Shown here: piece after piece, positions 6,279 to 14,133 of the stretch
How the letters are laid out: the number at the start of each line of letters is the position of its first letter
Position numbering within the stretch: the stretch's first letter is position 1
From: a virus
Reading direction: 5' to 3' (one strand)
Virus record (IMG/VR): IMGVR_UViG_3300047552_002051
Coordinates: 1 to 35,422 of that record
Length of the DNA: 35,422 bases
Notes under the pieces: model-generated
Database searches by the model: none
Seen by the model: the letters and a program-made list of their open reading frames with translations, nothing else
Told to the model about the DNA's origin: nothing
Translations under genes and position numbers: made by a program

Positions 6279-7277
6279 GTGAATAGCATAAAACGAGTTA
6301 ATGTATTAAAGGTTGACCCCAGTGTTGGAGTTACTAGGGACATGGTAGAGGGGCTAGCCTCAAGTTATGGGGAGTCAGGACATCGCGCCCCTGTAGTCTT
6401 AGGGCATCCAAAAGACAACGCCCCGGCTTGGGGTTGGGTGACAGCTTGTGAAGCAGAGGGCGACAACCTATTCTGTGACTTAGATGTAACCCCCGAGTTT
6501 CACACCCTGTTGTCTGAAGGTAGGTTTAGAGAGCGTTCTGTAGCCTTCTACGATAGTCAACCCCCTGTCCTACGGCATCTAGGCTTCTTAGGAGCCACAC
6601 CGCCAAAGGTCAAAGGTTTAGAGCCTATTAACCTAAGCGAGTACGACAACTCCACCACCGAGTATAAATACCTAGAACAATCAATAGAGCCAAACATGGA
6701 AGAATTTCTTAAGCCTGTGGTGCTGTTTGCACTATCTGAGCAGTTACCAGGACTTACCGCTAAGTCATTCAAAACTGAACCCGTACTCAAGGGGTCTGAC
6801 ACTATTACCGGAGTAGTGACCCTTAGCGACAATAGCGAGTACAACTACACCCTAACCAAGAGTGACCATAATGGGTGGGTAGCTAACACTACCTTGAGTA
6901 ACCCCGAGGTTATTGAGTTATCAGAGCGAGTAAAACAACTTGAGTCTTTACTAGCTGAGTCTGCCAATACTAAGCTAGTAGATAGCATCTATGACGACAA
7001 TAAGTTGACTGAAGCTATCTTGCCTAAGTGTGACTGTCACAAGTTACTGGCAGAGGACACCACTGGTGTAGCAGTAAAGTTACTTCAGAACTTGCCGCCT
7101 CTTGTCACCCCTGACACTGTTGGTACTAGCCAGGTAGTAGACTACCCTAGTAGTAGTAGTGGTCAGTTTGAGTTTGCAGAGAATACACTTTATGAGGTAG
7201 TGCAAGCCAAAGCCCTAGCCCTGGGACTAGACCCTAAAAACCCGGTACACTTTACCCAAGCTTTTCAATCGCTATGA
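6279..7277 (+). CDS. Mu gpI-like head maturation protease/scaffold (332 aa)
   Basis: The GTG start at 6279 gives an N-terminal domain (about 1-125) with GHPKDNAPAWGWV, FCDLDV, FRERSVAFY and a final GLEPINLSE. This is the pattern of Mu gpI-type capsid proteases, which cut scaffold and head proteins during assembly. Residues 140-332 look like a scaffold: a coiled coil (VIELSERVKQLESLLAES) and acidic, low-complexity linkers. An internal ATG at residue 139 (MEEFLKP) could yield a separate scaffold as in Mu Z, though no strong ribosome binding site is visible. It overlaps the cement gene (ATGA). Confidence 0.75.
   Translation: MNSIKRVNVLKVDPSVGVTRDMVEGLASSYGESGHRAPVVLGHPKDNAPAWGWVTACEAEGDNLFCDLDVTPEFHTLLSEGRFRERSVAFYDSQPPVLRHLGFLGATPPKVKGLEPINLSEYDNSTTEYKYLEQSIEPNMEEFLKPVVLFALSEQLPGLTAKSFKTEPVLKGSDTITGVVTLSDNSEYNYTLTKSDHNGWVANTTLSNPEVIELSERVKQLESLLAESANTKLVDSIYDDNKLTEAILPKCDCHKLLAEDTTGVAVKLLQNLPPLVTPDTVGTSQVVDYPSSSSGQFEFAENTLYEVVQAKALALGLDPKNPVHFTQAFQSL
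6968..6980. repeat. Dispersed palindrome TACTAAGCTAGTA inside a CDS
   Basis: Perfect arms with core AGC in the scaffold half of the protease gene; encodes N-T-K-L-V-D. Confidence 0.75.
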
Positions 7278-7597
7278 TTAACACACTTGTCCTGTCTATT
7301 AAAGCTACGGCAGCTTTGACTGCTAACTCGGTTTGTCGGTTTAGTGGCGGTTACTCTGGCACTACTCCCTATCTTGGGGTAGTACACTCTGACACCGCTA
7401 TTGGTGATATGGCTTCTGTTACCGTTACTGGCTTGTATCCTGTCAAACTGGCGGCTGGTCAAACTGTAGCAGTAGGTGAGGTACTGGGTATCAATGCCTC
7501 TGGTCTAGGAGTAGCCAACAATAACGTTGGTAAGGTTGCTGACTTTAAACCCGTGTTGTTTTCAGAGGCAGGTTTTGCCTATGTCGTACTAGCTTAA
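7274..7597 (+). CDS. Capsid cement/decoration protein, DUF2190-like (107 aa)
   Basis: The protein is a small all-beta domain rich in Gly, Ala, Val and Thr. Its pattern, a hydrophobic start (LVLSIKATAALTANSVCRF), then GVVHSDTAIGDMASVTVTG and VGEVLGINASGLG, fits DUF2190-type cement proteins that plug the capsid lattice. Its size (about 105-115 aa) and position between protease and major capsid gene are canonical. The start codon overlaps the protease stop. Confidence 0.75.
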   Translation: MINTLVLSIKATAALTANSVCRFSGGYSGTTPYLGVVHSDTAIGDMASVTVTGLYPVKLAAGQTVAVGEVLGINASGLGVANNNVGKVADFKPVLFSEAGFAYVVLA

Positions 7598-7601
7598 GAA
7601 A

Positions 7602-8579
7602 ATGTTAAATTTAAATCAGACTCGCATCATTGACCCTCTGTTAACTAACCTGGCACACGGGTACATCAACCCTATTCCAGGAGTAGCAGATTTTATTGCA
7701 CCACCTGTACCTGTCAACCAACGGTCAGGACAAGTTATCCAGTTTGGTAAGGAGGACTTTGCCATTAGAGCTACAAGACGCGCCCCTGGTGCTGATATCT
7801 TACGCTCTAACCCTAGTTACAAGCCTGTACTGTTCAGCCTCTATCAGGATGCTTTGGGCATTGAGGTCCCTTATGAGCATATTGAGGAAGCAGGTGCAGC
7901 TAACTTGCCTCAGTTACAGCAGATTGCCTTAACTCAAGTGCTTAACCAACTGATGTTAGGTTGGGAAGCTGAGGTTATCGATATTGCCACCAATGCCGCT
8001 AACTTTGAGACCAGTCTGACCTCAAGCCCTAGTGTCAAATGGGATGCTACCACTGGTGACCCCTTTAAAGACGTGATTGGGGCAAAAGAGGCAGTACGTT
8101 CTCAAAGTGCCGTCTACCCTAATAGTATGGTGCTGTCACCCACTGTATTCCACGCCTTACAACAAAATGCTAAGATTCGGGAACAGTTTCAGCCTACCTC
8201 TAGTCGTGTTATTGGCTTAGAGGACTTAGCGGCTTACTTTGGGTTGTCCCGAGGTATCCGCATTGCTGAAAAAGTCAAACTCAATGCTGATGGTAGTTTT
8301 GCAGACCTTATGGGTGACACTGCCTTACTATTCTATGCCCCACCCAGTAACGCGGCATCTAGCCTTAGCCCGAGTAACAGTATGTTGTCTGCGGGTATGC
8401 CTAGCTTTATGTACAGCTATGTCCACCGCAACTACCCTGTAGTCACCCCTATGCGTAACGATGATGACCGCCGAGTCGTTAAAGCTGAGGTACTGTATGA
8501 GCATCAGGCTGTAGTTACTGGTATTGGTATGACAGGCAAGGCAGGGGCTGCCTACTTACTGACCAACATCCTAACCTAA
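7602..8579 (+). CDS. Major capsid protein (325 aa)
   Basis: Length, position and sequence fit an HK97-fold major head protein of the Mu-like/cement-associated type. It has an N-terminal arm, then GQVIQFGKEDFAI and RRAPGADI (E-loop region). A helix follows (LPQLQQIALTQVLNQLMLGWE), then PNSMVLSPTVFHAL in the P domain, and a C-terminal strand region ending GAAYLLTNIL. It starts four bases after the cement gene stop, without a clear Shine-Dalgarno. A hairpin follows the stop. Confidence 0.85.
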   Translation: MLNLNQTRIIDPLLTNLAHGYINPIPGVADFIAPPVPVNQRSGQVIQFGKEDFAIRATRRAPGADILRSNPSYKPVLFSLYQDALGIEVPYEHIEEAGAANLPQLQQIALTQVLNQLMLGWEAEVIDIATNAANFETSLTSSPSVKWDATTGDPFKDVIGAKEAVRSQSAVYPNSMVLSPTVFHALQQNAKIREQFQPTSSRVIGLEDLAAYFGLSRGIRIAEKVKLNADGSFADLMGDTALLFYAPPSNAASSLSPSNSMLSAGMPSFMYSYVHRNYPVVTPMRNDDDRRVVKAEVLYEHQAVVTGIGMTGKAGAAYLLTNILT

Positions 8580-8592
8580 GCCTTTGGCTTGC

Positions 8593-8626
8593 TTACTAGG
8601 GTACTATTGAGGTAGTACCTTAGTAA
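8593..8626 (+). terminator. Strong hairpin after the major capsid gene
   Basis: TTACTAGGGTACTA (8593-8606) can pair with TAGTACCTTAGTAA (8613-8626) over 14 bp with one G-U pair and a six-base loop. There is no U-tract, so attenuation or an mRNA-stabilising 3' end for the capsid transcript is more likely than full termination. Its arms are built from the same TACTAGGG units as the dispersed palindrome. Confidence 0.5.
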
Positions 8627-8638
8627 CCTTAAAAGTGT

Positions 8639-8944
8639 ATGGCAGTGGCAACAGTTAGCCAATTTATTGAGTATGTGGGACATCAGGAGGCAGTACAGCT
8701 TACCCACATAGACAACCCTGATATTGACAGTGTGGATTATGCTAAGGTTCAGGCAGGGTTAGATAGTGCCTACAACCTGTTGACCCAAAAGGTTAGCCCT
8801 AGCTGGTCAATGTTTGCAGAGGCACAAATACGCCTAACCCGCAAGTTACTCGACCCCTATACCACTAGGGAGGTAGTAACTATGGGCTATGATGAGGTAT
8901 GGGAGTGGATAGCTAACCGAACTAAGCTAATATTATGGATATAA
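8639..8944 (+). CDS. gp36-like head-tail connector (DUF1320-like, 101 aa)
   Basis: The gene lies right after the major capsid gene. The helical pattern (SVDYAKVQAGLDSAYNLL, then a long helix with AEAQIRLTRKLLDP, then a C-terminal basic/aromatic end) fits Mu gp36-type adaptor proteins that bridge portal and tail. No Shine-Dalgarno is seen before ATG 8639. It overlaps the next gene by 10 bp. The family call rests on position and helix pattern. Confidence 0.6.
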   Translation: MAVATVSQFIEYVGHQEAVQLTHIDNPDIDSVDYAKVQAGLDSAYNLLTQKVSPSWSMFAEAQIRLTRKLLDPYTTREVVTMGYDEVWEWIANRTKLILWI

Positions 8945-9654
8945 ATGCTCTGGTCAGTAGGGACAAAGCCTATTTTAACAACCTAGTTACTCAAGGTACT
9001 CTGACAGTATTCTTGAGTGAGTCTAACCTCAACCTCATAGCCACTGCCACAGTAGTCGCAAGTGATACGGGTAGCCTAGTAACCATTACAGCCCCTTTTA
9101 ACCCCCAAAGTTCAACCCGAGTGTCACTATTGCAGGTACTCGAGAAGTCCCCTAGTGACCCTACCGAGTACGCCTCTGTCTGGACTTCAGTGGATACCAC
9201 TACTTTGAGCCCTAGCCCTACCTCGGTACAAATAGGAGACCTTTTTACCATAGGCACAAATACTTACCAGGTGATGGCAAAGGTGGGTAGCAGTGTGACC
9301 TTTAGTACGCCTGTTAGCGAGGTGGCTGTGTTTTATGCTAACGTAGCTAGCCCTGACGTAACCTACCAATGGCAACTATCGGAAGATAACGGTGTTACTT
9401 GGGTAGACATTGTTGGGGCTACAGAACGCAGCTATGAGCCGCTAGCAGGTGATGTAGGTGACAACCTTAGAGTCATTATTAGCTATGTCGATGGACAAGG
9501 CACAATAGAACAGCCTACCCTAGCACCCCCAGAGACCCAACCCTCTGTCATCTACCCTGTCTACCCCATTATCGCTGACATTGAGTTAGATGTGGTTAGG
9601 ACTTATGCCCCTAACCTAGTTACCGAGCTAATGGTACAAATTACCTCCACCTAG
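8935..9654 (+). CDS. Structural protein with C-terminal Ig-like domain (239 aa)
   Basis: Residues 1-135 are beta-rich. Residues about 140-200 have VTYQWQLSEDNGVTWVDI, then YEPLAGDVGDNLRVIISYVD, the signature of phage Ig-like domains in which Y-W and a final Y-V core strands pack together. Such domains decorate capsids or tail tubes and bind host surface sugars weakly. The overlap with the connector gene puts it in the head-completion module; tail-tube or decoration roles are both possible. Confidence 0.6.
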   Translation: MDINALVSRDKAYFNNLVTQGTLTVFLSESNLNLIATATVVASDTGSLVTITAPFNPQSSTRVSLLQVLEKSPSDPTEYASVWTSVDTTTLSPSPTSVQIGDLFTIGTNTYQVMAKVGSSVTFSTPVSEVAVFYANVASPDVTYQWQLSEDNGVTWVDIVGATERSYEPLAGDVGDNLRVIISYVDGQGTIEQPTLAPPETQPSVIYPVYPIIADIELDVVRTYAPNLVTELMVQITST

Positions 9655-9684
9655 TTGACATTACTGGGGTAGTAGTGTTAGACT
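9655..9684 (+). promoter_or_regulatory. Family-I promoter with operator in the spacer (TTGACA-18-TAGACT)
   Basis: Consensus -35 TTGACA (9655-9660), an 18-bp spacer and TAGACT (9679-9684). The spacer holds TACTGGGGTAGTA (9662-9674), one mismatch from the dispersed palindrome. The promoter is almost identical to the one at 10491 and now drives only a pseudogene. Confidence 0.75.
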
Positions 9685-9714
9685 GTAGGAGTAACTAAGA
9701 GTTAGGTGAGTCAG

Positions 9715-10055
9715 ATGGCTAGCTTAGAAATCAGAGAATTTAATAACCAAGATGGGTATGTTTGCCTAACTGACATGGCTCTCAACATCTTGGGAGTTAC
9801 TAAGGCACTACCAGGGGTATCCAAGAGTATTATGGAGTAGCCGAGTTAGCAGAACAGTTGGGTTACAGCCCTGTATTGGTAGCTAAACATCGGTCAAGCT
9901 TAGGATGATTTGTTAAGAAAACCTTAAGCGACACTCAGTGCCACCGTGAGACTCGGTTCGTTAATGGCACTATGCGTCCGGTACTGGTTTACCCTCAAGG
10001 TAACTCCCAAGTTAACGCTGCTATCACAAACTACCTCAGTTGTCAAGACTTATAA
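9715..10055 (+). pseudogene. Broken copy of the antirepressor-like gene
   Basis: ATG 9715 opens a 41-codon frame (MASLEIREFNNQDGYVCLTD...) ending at TAG 9838. From 9837, in the +2 frame, the sequence reads VAELAEQLGYSPVLVAKHRS, almost the same as the C-terminal HTH of the intact gene at 10550 (VAELAEQLGYSPVQVAKYRS). An in-frame TGA follows (9906-9908), then KKTL...RFVNGTMRPVLVYPQGN to TAA 10053-10055, again matching the intact RLVNGTYRPVNLYDK. An internal deletion, a frameshift and a nonsense codon have therefore inactivated a paralogue. Confidence 0.8.
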
Positions 10056-10070
10056 GCAATACTCATAGAA

Positions 10071-10109
10071 ACCCCCTAGACCTATCAGAAATGGTGATAG
10101 CTAGGGGGT
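10071..10109 (+). terminator. Long hairpin after the pseudogene
   Basis: ACCCCCTAG (10071-10079) pairs with CTAGGGGGT (10101-10109), and an inner CTATCA pairs with TGATAG around a seven-base loop. It is stable, but no U-tract follows. Confidence 0.55.
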
Positions 10110-10138
10110 TGGCAGTTGGGTTGGGGTTAGGTTATAAT
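10109..10138 (+). promoter_or_regulatory. Promoter TTGGCA-18-TATAAT
   Basis: TTGGCA (10109-10114) and TATAAT (10133-10138) are 18 bp apart. The bases from the -10 on (TATAATTGAGATATAACAAAG) nearly match the minus-strand promoter at 16809, so this is a second conserved promoter type lacking the palindrome. Confidence 0.6.
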
Positions 10139-10171
10139 TGAGATATAACAAAGAGACAAGGATTACCGACC

Positions 10172-10402
10172 ATGAAGACCACTACTGCCAGCCACATCCG
10201 CAAACTCTTAGCCTCTTATGAGCATTGTATCACGATGGCTCAGGATTGTCAAGAGGGTAGCCAGGAACAAATTGATTGGTATAACTTATCAGATGGCATC
10301 GGTGACATAATCGCTACTTATGAGGGAGGACTAGCACAACTTAAGCGTAATATCACTAACCGACAGTCTCAATCTGCTTATGGTTTCTACCCTAAGCCAT
10401 AA
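10172..10402 (+). CDS. Small helical hypothetical protein (76 aa)
   Basis: The gene has its own promoter (10109-10138), an ACAAGGAT-type ribosome binding site and ATG 10172. The product is helical (IRKLLASYEHCITMAQDC, then DGIGDIIATYEGGLAQLKRN) with no cysteine or metal motif. It is monocistronic: a hairpin precedes it and two follow. That isolation between antirepressor copies suggests a regulatory or moron-like gene; function unknown. Confidence 0.6.
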   Translation: MKTTTASHIRKLLASYEHCITMAQDCQEGSQEQIDWYNLSDGIGDIIATYEGGLAQLKRNITNRQSQSAYGFYPKP

Positions 10403-10416
10403 CCTAGGCTAATATC

Positions 10417-10441
10417 AGGGGAGTTTATCGATAGCTCCCCT
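10417..10441 (+). terminator. Hairpin after the 76-aa gene
   Basis: AGGGGAG (10417-10423) pairs with CTCCCCT (10435-10441). The 11-base loop contains the palindrome ATCGAT. Weak T-content follows, so the second hairpin just downstream is the stronger terminator. Confidence 0.5.
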
Positions 10442-10459
10442 ACCATAAGTAAATCTGAT

Positions 10460-10488
10460 AACCCTGGTATTGACACTAGGGGTTTTTT
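10460..10488 (+). terminator. Rho-independent terminator
   Basis: CCCTGGT (10462-10468) pairs with ACTAGGG (10475-10481), including one G-U pair, and is followed by GTTTTTT. It isolates the 76-aa gene from the promoter that begins three bases later. Confidence 0.7.
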
Positions 10489-10490
10489 GC

Positions 10491-10520
10491 TTGACATTAC
10501 TAGGGTAGTAGTGTTAGACT
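10491..10520 (+). promoter_or_regulatory. Family-I promoter with perfect palindrome in the spacer
   Basis: TTGACA (10491-10496), an 18-bp spacer and TAGACT (10515-10520). A perfect TACTAGGGTAGTA occupies 10498-10510, exactly between the two boxes where a bound protein would exclude RNA polymerase. It is the clearest evidence that the palindrome is an operator. Confidence 0.8.
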
Positions 10521-10549
10521 ATAGGAGTAAACCAGTTAGGGTTCCAACT

Positions 10550-11272
10550 ATGAGTAACTTACAACGATATGATGTTGATGGTTTTGAGTTAGTTATCGAC
10601 ACTCAAACAGGCGAGTCTTTTGCTACCACCTCTGGTTATGCTCGGATGGTGGGTAAGGACAAATCTACCATATCTCGGCGGTTACAAGGTGTTGAGCAAG
10701 GAGAGCTAAAAACGGCTGAACTCCTTACCCCAGGCGGGTTACAAGGTGTTGCACTTATCCCTGAATCTCTGATTGTCCAATGGGTAGTCAAGGATAGCCC
10801 CGAGTTAGCTACCAAAATGTTACGGGCTGGGGTTCGGGTTTTCTTACACCACCTGGCTGGCTTTAAAGTGACATCAGAAGCTACTCAGGTAGTACCGACA
10901 CTACCCCCTAGTGACATCCGACTAGCTAACCTTAAAGCTAGCTTAGAGTATTTTGACATTGACATCAGTAACCCTCGCCTTAAGCAATCATTACAAGACT
11001 TGGCACTCAACACTATTGGCATACTACCCCCAGTAAGCAACTCTACTACTTATTTAGGGGTAGCCGAGTTAGCAGAACAGCTAGGTTACAGTCCGGTACA
11101 GGTAGCTAAGTATCGCTCTCAGTTGGGCAAGTACGTTGTACAGGTTACAGGCATTGAGCCAATCAAAGAGAAACGCCTGGTTAATGGTACTTACCGCCCT
11201 GTCAACCTGTATGACAAGTGTAACCATGATGTAGTGGATGCCATTAACGCCTTTTTTGAGAATGCTGGTTAA
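10550..11272 (+). CDS. Phage antirepressor/Rha-like regulator (240 aa)
   Basis: ATG 10550 is preferred over an in-frame TTG at 10487, which lies upstream of the promoter. Residues 20-50 include FATTSGYARMVGKDKSTISRR, an HTH-like segment. Residues about 70-110 have WVVKDSPELATKMLRAGVRV then FLHHLAGF, typical of phage antirepressor/Bro-type proteins. A second HTH lies near 190-220 (YLGVAELAEQLGYSPVQVAK). It is monocistronic, with terminators on both sides. A DNA-binding or repressor-neutralising role is likely. Its broken duplicate lies at 9715. Confidence 0.7.
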   Translation: MSNLQRYDVDGFELVIDTQTGESFATTSGYARMVGKDKSTISRRLQGVEQGELKTAELLTPGGLQGVALIPESLIVQWVVKDSPELATKMLRAGVRVFLHHLAGFKVTSEATQVVPTLPPSDIRLANLKASLEYFDIDISNPRLKQSLQDLALNTIGILPPVSNSTTYLGVAELAEQLGYSPVQVAKYRSQLGKYVVQVTGIEPIKEKRLVNGTYRPVNLYDKCNHDVVDAINAFFENAG

Positions 11273-11298
11273 TCTAAATCTTAATTTACTCACCTAGT

Positions 11299-11328
11299 AC
11301 CCCTCTACCTTACCAGTAGAGGGGTTTT
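11299..11328 (+). terminator. Rho-independent terminator after the antirepressor-like gene
   Basis: ACCCCTCTAC pairs perfectly with GTAGAGGGGT around a seven-base loop and runs into TTTT. Confidence 0.8.
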
Positions 11329-11329
11329 A

Positions 11330-11422
11330 CATCGTGACCGCATACCCCCAAAATTGGCTGAAACCCTTGCTGCTATTGGTTTAGACAGTGATCCGGGTGT
11401 TCGGGAGCTACTATGCCAGTAG
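11330..11422 (+). pseudogene. Possible gene remnant (30 codons)
   Basis: This stretch has no start codon but reads HRDRIPPKLAETLAAIGL then DSDPGVRELLCQ and a stop. The composition is protein-like, and the frame begins right after the terminator of the preceding gene. It may be the 3' end of a deleted gene. No parent was recognised in the window. Confidence 0.3.
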
Positions 11423-11429
11423 TGGGTAC

Positions 11430-11441
11430 TACTAGGTAGTA
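11430..11441. promoter_or_regulatory. Variant palindrome TACTAGGTAGTA before the fibre genes
   Basis: Perfect arms with a two-base core, 15 bp upstream of ATG 11456. Its position suggests control of the fibre operon. Confidence 0.45.
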
Positions 11442-11455
11442 AACTTAGCCATATT

Positions 11456-11896
11456 ATGAAGAACATTTATACTTACTCTAGGGGTAGTATCACTACTAGC
11501 GGAGTAGACAAAACATTATTTACTGGTGGCAGAGAGGGACTCATAGTGACGGCAGTAACCAACCTTGGGTTAACCCTAAAGCTGTGGGCAGAGGGTGACA
11601 ACTTGCCTGTTACCTTGACTGGTAGCCTAGTAGGTCTAGGGCTAGGTTGGGGCGACAAGTTACTGGCTAATGGTACAGGTAGTCTAGCAGTAACTTTTTG
11701 GGGTAGCCTAGATAGCACTGTCCAGATTGTCAACACTAACCAACTAGAGGTCATAGTAGGTGCGCCTGTTGACTTTGCCAAAGCTGGTACTGTGGGGGGT
11801 GTGGCAGTATCCGCCAGTAGCCCCATTTGGATGAGACCTGGCATTTATACTGATTATGCTTTTAGCCTAGATGCTAATGGTAAGGTAATATGGTAA
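11456..11896 (+). CDS. Glycine-rich beta structural protein (146 aa)
   Basis: The protein is beta-rich and Gly/Thr/Leu-rich (GLTLKLWAEGDNLPVTLTGS, GTGSLAVTFWGSLDSTVQIV) and lacks charged helices, as in phage tail or neck accessory proteins. It overlaps the large fibre gene by 7 bp (ATGG/TAA), so both belong to one virion operon. A role as fibre connector or baseplate protein is inferred from context only. Confidence 0.55.
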   Translation: MKNIYTYSRGSITTSGVDKTLFTGGREGLIVTAVTNLGLTLKLWAEGDNLPVTLTGSLVGLGLGWGDKLLANGTGSLAVTFWGSLDSTVQIVNTNQLEVIVGAPVDFAKAGTVGGVAVSASSPIWMRPGIYTDYAFSLDANGKVIW

Positions 11897-14133
11897 CTAT
11901 TGTTGGACAAGTATTAGAACCCTCGGGACTAGCCACTACAGCACCCTTTAAGGTGTGGCTGGTAAATTATGGCACTGACCCTGTAAACCACCGCCTGTAT
12001 GTCAGCCCTAGCCCACAGATAGTGACCCCAGACCCCATAACTGGTCAATTTGAGTTTGAGGTGTGGGCTAACGTTACTGCTGATGTACCCTGCTACTACC
12101 GAGTACAGTTTGACTTTGGATTGCAACTTAAGCTAGCCGTGCCAGCCAGTGACACCCCCTTAGAGTTTACTGACCTAATCATAGATGAGACCATTGAGTT
12201 ACTGCCTGGTATCCTTAGCAGGGTGGCTAGGTTAGAGTCAACAGGGGGAGTAGTTATACCTACTCAAAACTTCTCTGTAGGGGGTTGGTTAACTAGCCCA
12301 CCTGTGGCATATGACGGTACTGCACCAGTAGTCATACCAGTAGATAGCATCAATAGTCAAGGGCTTACTGGGGTAATACCTAAACCCCTACTGAGTGGTA
12401 GCTACAATATTACCCTAGACAATGCCTTGAGTTTCGGGCAAGGGCTTACCGCTACCTCTGGTAGTTACTCTGGGGGTAGTGCCAATTCTGTATCAGTAGA
12501 TGCCACTATTGCCAGACGCTCTGATGTGGCTATGAGTGACCCCCGAGAATGGCTAGCAAGTACAGTTAGTCAATTAGAGGCAGAGACGGGTACAGGCGTA
12601 GGTCGTAGAGCATGGACACCCGAGAGAGTCTTTCAGGCTATTACTGCATGGGTATCTCAATACCTACCTAGTGCAACCTTGGGTGAGGCGGAGTTAGGCA
12701 CTGGCACAAATAACCTTAGTTGGTCACCTAGCAAGATTACTGCCCTAGTGTCAGCATATACCAGTAGTAATGGGGTTACGAGTGTAGCTGGCAAGGTTGG
12801 GGATGTGTCCCTAGTACCTACCGATATTGTAGGCTTAGGTGACGTAACCAATGCAAGTAATTTACTCACGGGGTCTGTCAATAGTACCTTAGTACCTTTG
12901 GCTCAAAGTGCCACTAGGTTGGCAACAGCCAGGACTGTTAATGGTGTACCTTTTGATGGTACTGCTAACATAGTAGTGCCTACCCCCAGTAGTTTGACCT
13001 TTGGTACTGGACTAACTGGCGGGGTGTTTAATGGTAGCACTGCCACAACACTGGCTATTGATACTGGGGTAGTAGTGCAACAGTCCGATAGTAGACTGAC
13101 TGATGCCCGAGAGTGGTCAGCTAGCACTGTCACCCAAGCTGAGGCAGAAGCAGGTACTGCTACAACTAGACGGGCATGGACTGCTCAAAGGGTTACTCAA
13201 ACCATAGCTGCATGGTGGGCTAGTAGTGCCAACAAGGTTAAACTAGACAGTATTGCAACAGGGGCGCAAGTTAACACAGTCACAAGTGTGGCAGGTAAGA
13301 CAGGGGTAGTGACACTGGTCAAGGGTGACGTGGGTTTGGGTAATGTGGTTAACTCTGACCAAACTAATGCCAGTAACTTGGCTACAGGTGTCGTAGCTGA
13401 TGCTCGGCTCAGTTCTAATGTGGTTTTAAAAAACCAATCACCTGTGTTTACGGGTGGTAGAGTGACTCTAGGGAGACAAAATTCAGTGTCAGAGGGTGGT
13501 GAACTACAGATAAACTACCCCGAGAATAATGGTAGCACCACTACCTCAAGTTGGTATATTGACTGTCAGGGTACGGCTAGTAGCCCAAACCTTAGATTTT
13601 ATACTACGGATAGTGTAGGGGTGTCATCTACTGTTCTCCAATTAGCGCCTTCCGTAGTTAACGCTACCTCGACAACATCCGCAGCAAGTATTAAGACAGC
13701 AGGGGGTATTGCTTGCGCTCAAGACATTTACGCCAACAAAGTCATCTACACCCAAAGCGATGTCATTAGCTTTACCCCCTATCTAGAGGGTACTGGGTGG
13801 GGTTATGGGATACAACAGGGCGAGTATACCCGTACAGGCAGAGTGGTACACTTTTACTGTAGGCTAGATGTAAACCAAGTGGGGGTTGGTGGGCTTAGGG
13901 TACTAGGTTTACCATTTAACTGTAACAGTAATAGCTTTTCTGTAAATATGCGTACCACTGGCTTTCAAAACATACCCACTGGTGCTGTTTATACCCCTTA
14001 TGTGGAGGTAAATAAAACATCTATTGTTTTAAACTTTACACAAAATGGCTCAGTCGCCACTAATTTCACCCCCTTTTACTATACCTCCGCTTGCACAATG
14101 TATTTAGCTGGTCACTACATCACCAGCTCATAG
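11890..14133 (+). CDS. Tail fibre/appendage protein (747 aa)
   Basis: Residues 1-110 form a beta-rich virion-attachment region. The middle contains at least two copies of a fibre repeat: VTSVAGKVGDVSLV...GLGDVTNASNL near residue 297 and VTSVAGKTGVVTLV...GLGNVVNSDQTNASNL near 465. These are common in phage trimeric fibres. RTVNGVPFDGTANIVVP is another typical fibre segment. The C-terminal 120 residues (YLEGTGWGYGIQQGEYTRTG) look like a globular receptor-binding tip. The gene converges on the thymidylate synthase gene with a 6-bp overlap. Adsorption to the host surface is the expected role. Confidence 0.8.
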   Translation: MVTIVGQVLEPSGLATTAPFKVWLVNYGTDPVNHRLYVSPSPQIVTPDPITGQFEFEVWANVTADVPCYYRVQFDFGLQLKLAVPASDTPLEFTDLIIDETIELLPGILSRVARLESTGGVVIPTQNFSVGGWLTSPPVAYDGTAPVVIPVDSINSQGLTGVIPKPLLSGSYNITLDNALSFGQGLTATSGSYSGGSANSVSVDATIARRSDVAMSDPREWLASTVSQLEAETGTGVGRRAWTPERVFQAITAWVSQYLPSATLGEAELGTGTNNLSWSPSKITALVSAYTSSNGVTSVAGKVGDVSLVPTDIVGLGDVTNASNLLTGSVNSTLVPLAQSATRLATARTVNGVPFDGTANIVVPTPSSLTFGTGLTGGVFNGSTATTLAIDTGVVVQQSDSRLTDAREWSASTVTQAEAEAGTATTRRAWTAQRVTQTIAAWWASSANKVKLDSIATGAQVNTVTSVAGKTGVVTLVKGDVGLGNVVNSDQTNASNLATGVVADARLSSNVVLKNQSPVFTGGRVTLGRQNSVSEGGELQINYPENNGSTTTSSWYIDCQGTASSPNLRFYTTDSVGVSSTVLQLAPSVVNATSTTSAASIKTAGGIACAQDIYANKVIYTQSDVISFTPYLEGTGWGYGIQQGEYTRTGRVVHFYCRLDVNQVGVGGLRVLGLPFNCNSNSFSVNMRTTGFQNIPTGAVYTPYVEVNKTSIVLNFTQNGSVATNFTPFYYTSACTMYLAGHYITSS

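Noticed and set aside
10487-10549. Upstream extension of the antirepressor-like gene to TTG 10487
   Set aside because: The extension covers the -35, operator and -10, so it cannot be in the mRNA; ATG 10550 fits.
11473-11844. 123-codon minus-strand frame opposite the 146-aa structural gene
   Set aside because: Low-complexity Pro/Leu/Ser composition; shadow of the plus-strand gene.
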